NCBI GenBank assembly: GCA_945971755.1
Contig: CAMFPJ010000018.1
Span: 1 to 17,484 of the forward strand
From: an uncultured Clostridia bacterium
GTDB taxonomy: Bacteria; Bacillota; Clostridia; Oscillospirales; Acutalibacteraceae
Reading direction: 5' to 3'
Length of the DNA: 17,484 nt
The notes under the pieces are model-generated. The model saw nothing but the letters and a program-made list of their open reading frames with translations, had not been told where the DNA came from and searched no databases. Made by a program: the position numbers and the translations under genes. Below, one piece after another: positions 7,369 through 13,211 of this stretch (its first letter is position 1; every line of letters starts with the position of its first letter).

Positions 7369-7839
7369 TTATTTTTGAACTGCCGACTCAAAAATCTCTT
7401 CCATCTCTGCGTGATGAGCAGAAACGAAAAGTGCAACGTAATTACCCTCGGTTATTACCTTACATTCCTGAGCGAGCTTGTAGTTTGTTTCATCGTAATT
7501 TTGTGACTGAGTTTTAACTTCACTGAGTCTTGAATTTAATGCATCAACAATTCTTTGTTTTGAATTTTCGTCTTGTGCTTTAACTATAATTACTTCGTCC
7601 GGGAAAGTGCCGTCCATGGTAACAAGGCAGGCAGACTCAGCAACATCGGCAGAGTCAATTCCGTAAAGGTCTGAAAGTGCGTCTGTGCCAATGTCCAACG
7701 GGTCGGAAAGCTCCACCTTCTCCGTAATTTGCGATTTAACACTGTTAATGTCTATTACTGTTTCCTTCGGCTTGGCGGTGCAAGACGCAAATGAAAACAA
7801 AATTACCGTTATAAGAATTACAGATAAAATTTTCTTCAT
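7369..7839 (-). CDS. DUF4358-type lipoprotein
   Basis: A 156-residue protein with a lipoprotein signal: basic MKK, a hydrophobic stretch 4-18, then FASC with Cys20 as the lipidation site (the -3 residue is Phe, a tolerated variant of the lipobox). The mature part is a small alpha/beta domain matching what I know as DUF4358: DALSDLYGIDSADVAESACLV (53-73), an acidic middle, and a NYKLAQECKVITEGNYVALFVS segment near the C terminus. No catalytic motif is visible. It is found in Clostridia near MBOAT genes, which suggests an accessory role in the same extracellular modification. AAAGGAG six bases before the ATG sets the start. The gene begins 11 bases after the stop of the SGNH gene, so the two are cotranscribed. 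Confidence 0.75.
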   Translation of the reverse strand: MKKILSVILITVILFSFASCTAKPKETVIDINSVKSQITEKVELSDPLDIGTDALSDLYGIDSADVAESACLVTMDGTFPDEVIIVKAQDENSKQRIVDALNSRLSEVKTQSQNYDETNYKLAQECKVITEGNYVALFVSAHHAEMEEIFESAVQK

Positions 7840-7850
7840 ATTTTTCTCCT

Positions 7851-8840
7851 TTACGGTGTATGGGTTAATAAGTAGTCAACCCATACCCTACAGCCTTCAT
7901 TTGTGAAATGAATACCCATTGACTGAAGGTCACCGCAATATTCATTTTTAAGGTAGCCTTTTTCATTGAACATTACCTCTGCAACGTTAATGAAATACCA
8001 GCCTCTTCTTTGGCAAAGAGCGGCAAGCTTTTTGTTGTACTCGTAAACACTTGCGTTGTTAAGTCTGCCCTCTTTTTTTGACGCCACATTACTGCTTGCA
8101 GCAAGGGGTGTTACCGACTGAACATATATGGTAACGTCAGGTGACTTTGCCAAAATGTTATTGCAAACCTTTTCAAAGTTTTTAACGGCACCGTTAATAC
8201 CTACTGCGTTAATATCATTCATGCCGAGCATAATATACACTTTTTTAACGCCCATCATCGCAACAGAATCTTCAAGCTTTCTTTTTTTGCCCTGATACTT
8301 CGGGTGAACGGACTTGTCGCTGACATCCCAAAGTGCATTGGTTGCACTGAGGCTGCCTGCCGTTAAGAACTGAGCATTGCCGAGCCGGTTTTTGGAAGAC
8401 TCATAATAATTCAGTTTAAGGCTTATGGAATCGCCGATAAAAACAGCATCGTTAAAATAACTTCCGCTGACCGCTGCCTTTGCAGGAACGGAGCCTGCAA
8501 TTTCGTGAGAACCTGTTACTGCAGGAGCCGAAATGTTTTCGGGAGGTTTTGGGTCTGTAACTATTTCATCAGTCGGTGCAGTCTGTTTAACGGTTGTTTG
8601 AGTAGTTGCTTTTTTTGTAGTAGAGGTTGTTTCGGGTTTAGTGGTGGTCGTGGTAGTGGTTGTAGTTGTCGTGGTGGTTGTCGTGGTAGTTGTGTCCGTC
8701 GTTTTCATTGTTTCGACATATTCTTCATTTACGGACAAATTGCTTTTATTCGTAGTTACAGAAATAACCGATACTATAACTATAAGAAAAGAAATAACGA
8801 CCGAAATCGCCTTAATCAATACACTTTCCGTAATTTTCAC
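7851..8840 (-). CDS. Membrane-anchored SGNH/GDSL hydrolase on a Thr-rich stalk
   Basis: A 329-residue protein that is first in the envelope operon. A hydrophobic helix (about 9-29) anchors it. Residues 47-93 form a Thr-rich linker that includes 18 consecutive Thr (50-67), as expected for a stalk crossing the cell wall. The SGNH domain follows: VFIGDSIS with Ser138 (block I), a Gly-containing segment around 161-165, GMND (206-209, block III), and GIHFTNEG with His311 (block V), with Asp304 nearby. Such domains deacetylate or transfer acyl groups on glycans or peptidoglycan. Next to MBOAT and DHHW genes it may tune the same modification. The start is GTG; an in-frame stop lies just upstream, and the ribosome binding site (AAAGG about 12 bases before) is weak. 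The fold is confident, the substrate unknown. Confidence 0.85.
   Translation of the reverse strand: MKITESVLIKAISVVISFLIVIVSVISVTTNKSNLSVNEEYVETMKTTDTTTTTTTTTTTTTTTTTTKPETTSTTKKATTQTTVKQTAPTDEIVTDPKPPENISAPAVTGSHEIAGSVPAKAAVSGSYFNDAVFIGDSISLKLNYYESSKNRLGNAQFLTAGSLSATNALWDVSDKSVHPKYQGKKRKLEDSVAMMGVKKVYIMLGMNDINAVGINGAVKNFEKVCNNILAKSPDVTIYVQSVTPLAASSNVASKKEGRLNNASVYEYNKKLAALCQRRGWYFINVAEVMFNEKGYLKNEYCGDLQSMGIHFTNEGCRVWVDYLLTHTP
8640..8693 (-). repeat. Degenerate ACN triplet tract encoding 18 consecutive threonines
   Basis: Eighteen Thr codons in a row. They mix ACC, ACT, ACA and ACG, so this is not a simple sequence repeat prone to slippage in the classic way. The protein tract is kept while the DNA varies, which points to selection for a Thr linker. 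The opposite strand gives a meaningless open poly-Val frame. Confidence 0.8.
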
Positions 8841-8878
8841 GTATCCGCACTGCCTTTACATAAAATATCGTAATAAAT

Positions 8879-8906
8879 ATTATACACGATATGAATTTTT
8901 CCGCAA
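8879..8906 (-). promoter_or_regulatory. Promoter of the SGNH-DUF4358-MBOAT-DHHW-TIM operon
   Basis: A perfect TATAAT (- strand, 8884-8879) lies 16 bases downstream of TTGCGG (8906-8901). The -35 element sits inside one arm of an inverted repeat (TTCCGCAA 8899-8906, TTGCGGAA 8934-8941). Transcription would start near 8872, about 32 bases before the GTG. Confidence 0.6.
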
Positions 8907-8941
8907 TAGCAATATGACACAAAAATACAAATTTTGCGGAA
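8899..8941. repeat. Inverted repeat overlapping the -35 of the envelope operon
   Basis: TTCCGCAA at 8899-8906 and its exact reverse complement TTGCGGAA at 8934-8941, 27 bases apart. One arm covers the -35 hexamer. It could be a paired regulator site (centres 35 bases apart), or chance in AT-rich DNA. Confidence 0.3.
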
Positions 8942-8950
8942 TAATTTATA

Positions 8951-8978
8951 AAAAAAGCGGGGAATTTCCCACTTTTTT
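8951..8978. terminator. Terminator downstream of the amidase gene
   Basis: AAAAAAG (8951-8957) pairs with CTTTTTT (8972-8978), and GGG (8959-8961) with CCC (8968-8970), with one C-A mismatch and a small AT loop. The A and T flanks allow function on both strands. It lies about 33 bases after the stop of the amidase gene (- strand) and separates it from the envelope operon promoter. Confidence 0.65.
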
Positions 8979-9011
8979 CAATTTACTGTCGAATTTTAAC
9001 AATTTGTTGAT

Positions 9012-9722
9012 TTATTCTCCGTTCATTTCAAGCAACGTCGTTTCAATTCCGTCAGCAATGGCAACGGCTAAAATATCAATATTTTCGTCGTAATAGGTGT
9101 TATCTTTTTCGCTGGTTATAAAGCCGATTTCCGCAAGAACAGACGGCATTTTTGAGCATCTGTTCACATAATAATTCTTTTCTGCGCCCTCACGGTAGCC
9201 TGTATGAAGGCCGCGTGATGTGTCTGCTCCCACAAGGCTTAAACTGTCAAGTATATTTTGAGCTAAAAGCCTGTCGTCAGACGGGTTACGGGAATGTATC
9301 CACGCTTCACAGCCGCTAGCCTTACCCGTGCTTGAATTTCTGTGAATTGACACAAAAAGCGACGCTTTAGATTTATTTGCGATTTTACACCTGTCCTCAA
9401 GGGAAATGTCAGTGTCGCTGTCCCTTGTCATAACAACCGTATAACCGCGCTTTTCCAGTTCATCACGCACTAAAAGAGAAAGGCGGAGTGTATCGTCTTT
9501 TTCAAGGCGTTTTCCTTTTTCTCCCGTTGCTCCTGAGCTTTGACCGCCATGCCCCGGGTCAATACACACCGTCTTGGGGTCGGGAATAAAACTTAATTGG
9601 TTAAAATAATAAACCGTTTCATCTCCACCCACCGACAAAAGCGCAACAACGCTTGCGAGAGTCAGAATAAACATCATCACAAGCGGAATTGAAAAATTAA
9701 ATCGTTTACGGTTTGTCCTCAT
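9012..9722 (-). CDS. N-acetylmuramoyl-L-alanine amidase (Amidase_3), membrane-anchored
   Basis: A zinc amidase that cuts the bond between N-acetylmuramic acid and the stem peptide of peptidoglycan, outside the membrane. The 236-residue protein has a basic N terminus, one transmembrane helix (about 11-31), and then a single Amidase_3 domain from 50 to the end. Zinc ligands are His58 in DPGHGG, Glu74 in LEKDD and His127 in SIHRN; the catalytic Glu198 is in LAEIGFITS. No cell-wall-binding repeats are present. The size and single-helix layout resemble CwlD, the sporulation amidase of Bacillus, but nothing nearby argues for sporulation, so no symbol is given. The start has GGAG about 10 bases upstream, a slightly long spacing. 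It is a single-gene unit, divergent from tmk, between two candidate promoters and a terminator. Confidence 0.9.
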   Translation of the reverse strand: MRTNRKRFNFSIPLVMMFILTLASVVALLSVGGDETVYYFNQLSFIPDPKTVCIDPGHGGQSSGATGEKGKRLEKDDTLRLSLLVRDELEKRGYTVVMTRDSDTDISLEDRCKIANKSKASLFVSIHRNSSTGKASGCEAWIHSRNPSDDRLLAQNILDSLSLVGADTSRGLHTGYREGAEKNYYVNRCSKMPSVLAEIGFITSEKDNTYYDENIDILAVAIADGIETTLLEMNGE

Positions 9723-9750
9723 TTTTGTGCATCTCCAAATTAAACTCGGT

Positions 9751-9778
9751 AAAATATATGCTTAAAAGCACAAGTCAA
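9751..9778 (-). promoter_or_regulatory. Proximal candidate promoter of the amidase gene
   Basis: TTGACT (- strand, 9778-9773), a 16-base spacer, then TATTTT (9756-9751). It would give a leader of about 20-25 bases before the ATG at 9722. Confidence 0.5.
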
Positions 9779-9790
9779 GAACTCCGCGTT

Positions 9791-9819
9791 ATATTAACAC
9801 AAAACGATACTTATATCAA
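9791..9819 (-). promoter_or_regulatory. Distal candidate promoter of the amidase gene
   Basis: TTGATA (- strand, 9819-9814) and TAATAT (9796-9791) are spaced by exactly 17 bases. It lies about 40 bases upstream of the proximal candidate, in the 188-base divergent region shared with tmk. Confidence 0.5.
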
Positions 9820-9844
9820 GCAAGGCATTTTTTGCAAATAAACA

Positions 9845-9873
9845 TTGTAAATGGGAAAATTATTTGATATAAT
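9845..9873 (+). promoter_or_regulatory. Extended -10 promoter of the tmk-trmB operon
   Basis: TTGTAA (9845-9850), 17 bases, then a perfect TATAAT (9868-9873) preceded by TGA (9865-9867), so also an extended -10. Transcription would start near 9880. No other promoter is evident up to trmB, because the seven genes are overlapping or separated by no more than 8 bases. Confidence 0.75.
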
Positions 9874-9910
9874 GTATTTCGTATAACTATGATTTCAGAA
9901 AGGCTTTGAA

Positions 9911-10576
9911 ATGAACGGAAAACTAATTGTTATTGAAGGACTTGACGGAAGCGGAAAATCTACTCAGATTGAAATTTTGAAGAACAGGCTTTCGGCTCTC
10001 GGCAAAAATATTCGTCAGATTAAACTTCCCGATTATGACAACAAGTCCAGCACTCTTGTAAAAATGTACCTGGGCGGTGAATTCGGTTCCGACCCTGCCG
10101 ACGTTAATATTTATGCGGCATCGCTTTTTTACACTGTTGACAGATACGCAAATTACAAAAATGTTTGGAGTGATGATTACTTGGGCGGCACCTTAATTCT
10201 TGCCGACCGCTACACAACCTCCAATGCAGTTCATCAAACGGTAAAGCTTTCTAAAGACAAGTGGGACTCGTACCTTGACTGGCTTTTTGAAACCGAGTAT
10301 GAAAAGGTGGGTATTCCCAAGCCCGACGCCGTAATCTTTCTTGATATGGATGTTGACATTTCTCAAAAGCTTATGTCTAAACGCTACTGCGGTGAAGAAA
10401 CAAAAAAAGACGTTCACGAGGCAAACGTAGATTACCTTAAGAAGTGTCACGAGGCTGCTCTTTATACTGCAGAACGCTTCGGTTGGAAAGTGATTAAGTG
10501 CTACGAGGGAGAATCTCCGCTCCCCATTGAAAAAATCAGCGAAGAAATTTTTGATTGTGTCAGGGAGATGATTTAA
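9911..10576 (+). CDS. tmk: dTMP kinase (thymidylate kinase)
   Basis: Phosphorylates dTMP to dTDP with ATP in DNA-precursor synthesis; cytoplasmic. The 221-residue protein begins with the P-loop GLDGSGKS (10-17). The DRY-type motif ADRYTTSN (98-105) binds the nucleotide base and phosphate. PDAVIFLDMDVD (138-149) is the usual strand before the LID, and the LID region follows at about 151-172 (Arg158). Length is slightly above the usual 205-215. It is the first gene of the operon; AGAAAGG lies seven bases before the ATG. The following gene's ATG overlaps its TAA by one base, so the two are translationally coupled. Confidence 0.93.
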   Translation: MNGKLIVIEGLDGSGKSTQIEILKNRLSALGKNIRQIKLPDYDNKSSTLVKMYLGGEFGSDPADVNIYAASLFYTVDRYANYKNVWSDDYLGGTLILADRYTTSNAVHQTVKLSKDKWDSYLDWLFETEYEKVGIPKPDAVIFLDMDVDISQKLMSKRYCGEETKKDVHEANVDYLKKCHEAALYTAERFGWKVIKCYEGESPLPIEKISEEIFDCVREMI

Positions 10577-12105
10577 TGGAATTTCATTCTCCCGCCCTTG
10601 CAGATTTAGCGGAAGTTCAAAAAATTTTTAATGAAGAAAGTACCGACTGCTGTGAATACTGTTTCGGAAATATTTATATGTGGTCTGATGTTTATAATAA
10701 TAAAATCGCCGTAAATGACGGTGTTTTTGTGTCAAAAATATTTTCGGAAGGCGTTTACTGCTACCCTCGGGGTAAAGGCGACAAAAAGAAAGTAATTGAA
10801 GAAATCATTAAAAACGGCAAGGCTCAGTTTTACGGGCTCACCGAAAAAGACAAGGAAGAGCTTGAAAAGCTTTTCCCCGAAAAGTTTGAGTTTACTACTG
10901 ACCGTGACGCCTATGAATACATTTACAAAACCGAAGATTTAGCGCTTCTTCCCGGCAAAAAGTACCACAGTAAGAAAAACCACATAAGTTATTTTGAAAA
11001 GAATTTTGACTGGCATTTTGAGGAAATTACTCCCGACAATATTGAACGCTGCCGTATTCTTAACGACCAGTGGGAAAGGCTGAACGAGAAGAAAGACCCG
11101 GAAGAAATTTCCAGTGAGCATGAAGCTATCAACAAAGCCTTCGATAATTTTTTTAAGCTCGGTCTTTTCGGCGGAATACTCTTTGTTGAAGATGAGGCAA
11201 TAGCCTTTACCTTCGGTGAAAAACTTAACGATAACACTTTTTGCACTCACGTTGAAAAGGCTTACGCCAATTTCCGCGGTGCCTACCAGACAGTAAACCG
11301 TGAGCTTGCGAAAGCACTTCTCGGGAAATACGAGTATATCAACCGTGAAGAAGACACAGGCAGCGAGGGTCTTAGAAGTGCAAAGCTTTCTTATAAGCCG
11401 TGCACACTGCTCACAAAATATGTTGCGGTTTACAAAGATAAATCTCCGTCAGAGGACTTACAAAAGAATTTATCAAATCTTTGGCAAAGAGTTTTTGACG
11501 AAGACGAACGGGTTACAAAGCTTTTCTTTGAAAAAGTTTATCCCCTTTGCGAAAATCCCATCATAGAACAGGACGGAAAAGTTGTTTCCTCCGCCTTCCT
11601 TATACCTTGTGAAATTGAAAACCGTAAAGGTCTTTACGTTTACTGCGCCATGACCGATGAAAAATACCGCGGCAGAGGGCTTATGTCAGAAATTCTCTCA
11701 AAAGCAGACGAAATAAAAACTGCAAAAAATCTTGACTTTCTTCTGCTTGTTCCCGCAAACGAAGGGTTGTTTGAATATTACAAAAAATTCGGTTATGTTC
11801 CCTTTGGATACAGCTTTGAAGCAGATGTGCCGAAAGAATACAAAACCGTAAGTGAAAAATACTCAGAAGCTCGTTCTTTCAGCGGTACAGAACTGCGGTT
11901 TCCTGCCTCCGTTTTAGATTACTGGGCAAATTCCGTAAAAATCTACGGCGGTGAGATAATCGAAACAGACGGCACTGTGTGTCTTTTAGGCGACTGCGTT
12001 TCAGACGCTCAAAAGGGCAGAAAAAAGCAAAACACCGCAATGATTAAGACCCATATAAACGAACTTAAAAATCTTGATTGTTATGTTGGAATTACTTTGG
12101 AGTGA
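10576..12105 (+). CDS. DUF2156 (LPG synthase C-terminal-like) fused to a GNAT acetyltransferase domain
   Basis: A 509-residue two-domain cytoplasmic protein. Residues 1 to about 288 match the DUF2156 fold, itself two tandem GNAT-like units and related to the aminoacyl-transferring domain of phosphatidylglycerol lysyltransferase (MprF); typical segments are CCEYCFGNIYMW (25-36), KKNHISYF (133-140) and NREEDTGSEGLRSAKLSYKP (256-275). No flippase membrane segments are present. From about 295 a GNAT domain follows, with the acetyl-CoA loop YRGRGL (364-369) and FEYYKKFGY (399-407). The substrate is unknown; a tRNA-dependent or acyl-CoA-dependent transfer to a small molecule or peptide is plausible. 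Start choice: the ATG at 10576 overlaps the tmk stop (TAATG), with GGGAG eight bases upstream; the in-frame upstream ATG inside tmk has no such support. Confidence 0.85.
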   Translation: MEFHSPALADLAEVQKIFNEESTDCCEYCFGNIYMWSDVYNNKIAVNDGVFVSKIFSEGVYCYPRGKGDKKKVIEEIIKNGKAQFYGLTEKDKEELEKLFPEKFEFTTDRDAYEYIYKTEDLALLPGKKYHSKKNHISYFEKNFDWHFEEITPDNIERCRILNDQWERLNEKKDPEEISSEHEAINKAFDNFFKLGLFGGILFVEDEAIAFTFGEKLNDNTFCTHVEKAYANFRGAYQTVNRELAKALLGKYEYINREEDTGSEGLRSAKLSYKPCTLLTKYVAVYKDKSPSEDLQKNLSNLWQRVFDEDERVTKLFFEKVYPLCENPIIEQDGKVVSSAFLIPCEIENRKGLYVYCAMTDEKYRGRGLMSEILSKADEIKTAKNLDFLLLVPANEGLFEYYKKFGYVPFGYSFEADVPKEYKTVSEKYSEARSFSGTELRFPASVLDYWANSVKIYGGEIIETDGTVCLLGDCVSDAQKGRKKQNTAMIKTHINELKNLDCYVGITLE

Positions 12106-12109
12106 TGTT

Positions 12110-12658
12110 ATGATTTATATGTTTTTGGCTAACGGCTTTGAAGAGGTTGAAGCGCTTGCCCCTGCCGATGTTCTAAGACGTGCCGGAATAGAGGTTGTCC
12201 TTGTAGGTGTCGGCGGTGAGGTAATCACCGGCTCACACGGAGTTTCCGTTGTTTGCAATATGACGGACAGTGATTTTTTACCGAACACCGATATGCAGGG
12301 AATTTTTCTTCCCGGCGGAATGCCCGGTACAATAAACCTTGAGAAAAGTCCGGTTGTATCCGGAGCTATTAACCACTGCTTGGATAACGGTTTGCTTATT
12401 TGCGCAATTTGTGCCGCTCCGTCTATTCTCGGTCACAAAGGAATTTTAGAAGGTAAAAAAGCAGTTTGCTTCCCCGGGTTTGAGGAGGAGCTTTTCGGTG
12501 CTCAAATTCCCGATTCCTGCATTTGTGAAGACGGCAATATTTTAACCGCCAAGGGAATGGGCAGTGCGGTTGAATTCGGCATCAGAATTGCCGCAAGATT
12601 AGCAGGAGAAAGCAAAGCAAAAGCAATTCGTTCTTCCTTACAGATTTATCATGACTAA
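12110..12658 (+). CDS. DJ-1/PfpI family protein (YajL/ThiJ-like)
   Basis: A 182-residue single-domain protein of the DJ-1 superfamily, cytoplasmic. The nucleophile elbow CAICAAPS (98-105) holds the conserved Cys101, and the FEEVEA motif (10-15) provides the acidic partner Glu14. PGGMPG (68-73) is the family loop. Length fits DJ-1 and YajL (about 185-195). Relatives are redox-sensitive chaperone-like or glyoxal-detoxifying proteins; which activity applies cannot be read from sequence. The start at 12110 is chosen over the in-frame ATG at 12074 because GGAG lies seven bases before it and the upstream segment overlaps the previous gene without family similarity. Its stop overlaps the next start by 8 bases. 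Confidence 0.88.
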   Translation: MIYMFLANGFEEVEALAPADVLRRAGIEVVLVGVGGEVITGSHGVSVVCNMTDSDFLPNTDMQGIFLPGGMPGTINLEKSPVVSGAINHCLDNGLLICAICAAPSILGHKGILEGKKAVCFPGFEEELFGAQIPDSCICEDGNILTAKGMGSAVEFGIRIAARLAGESKAKAIRSSLQIYHD

Positions 12659-13205
12659 GCAAGAATTCAGAAAAGAGAAACTGGCTTTGAGAAATGAGAT
12701 TCCTCTCTCTCAAAAACAGATTTTTGATAAAGAACTCACAAAGCGCATTTTGTCACTTCCCGAATATAATAACGCAAAACGCGTTTTGCTTTTTGCAAGT
12801 GTGGGGAGCGAAGTGAGCACCTATGAAATACTTGAGTGCGCAAGGCTTAATAAAAATGTGTATTTTCCCAAATGTAAAGACGGTGAAAAAATGGAATTTT
12901 ACCGTGTAAATGAGCAAAATGAACTAAAAAACGGTATGTATAATATTCCTGAACCGACGGGAAACACTCAAAAATACGAAAACAGTAATGATAATGATTT
13001 AATTATTGTCCCTGCGCTTGCCGTCGGCAGAGATTTCAGCAGACTGGGCTACGGCAAAGGCTATTATGACAGATTTTTGAAAGACTTTAAGGGAATTTCG
13101 GTTTGCCCTGTTTACCCTGCTTTTTTATTCGGCAGTGTTCCGAATGAGCAATTTGATATTCCGTTAAATATAATAATTACGCCAAACGAAATAATAAGGA
13201 GGTAA
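12651..13205 (+). CDS. 5-formyltetrahydrofolate cyclo-ligase
   Basis: Converts 5-formyl-THF to 5,10-methenyl-THF with ATP, returning stored folate to the one-carbon pool used by dTMP and purine synthesis. The 184-residue protein has the N-terminal helix KQEFRKEKLALRN (3-15), FASVGSEVST (48-57), and the hallmark RLGYGKGYYDRFL (131-143) that binds ATP/phosphate. Length matches the family. Its ATG overlaps the DJ-1 stop by 8 bases, which suggests translational coupling. Its last codons (AGG AGG) provide the ribosome binding site of mltG. Presence with tmk in one operon makes metabolic sense, since thymidylate synthesis consumes folate. Confidence 0.92.
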   Translation: MTKQEFRKEKLALRNEIPLSQKQIFDKELTKRILSLPEYNNAKRVLLFASVGSEVSTYEILECARLNKNVYFPKCKDGEKMEFYRVNEQNELKNGMYNIPEPTGNTQKYENSNDNDLIIVPALAVGRDFSRLGYGKGYYDRFLKDFKGISVCPVYPAFLFGSVPNEQFDIPLNIIITPNEIIRR

Positions 13206-13211
13206 CTTAAT

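Noticed and set aside
8640..8693. Possible microsatellite or CRISPR-like repeat
   Set aside because: The unit is a degenerate ACN codon with no spacer structure; it is part of a coding linker.
8641..9093. Open frame on the + strand beginning with poly-Val
   Set aside because: It is the mirror of the Thr codon tract of the SGNH gene and runs through a promoter and a terminator. No ribosome binding site.
10555..10575. Upstream in-frame ATG for the DUF2156-GNAT protein
   Set aside because: It lies inside tmk without a ribosome binding site, while the ATG at 10576 has GGGAG and overlaps the tmk stop in the usual coupled way.
12074..12109. Longer N terminus for the DJ-1-family protein
   Set aside because: The ATG at 12110 has GGAG at the right distance and gives the normal family N terminus; the extra 12 residues lie inside the preceding gene.
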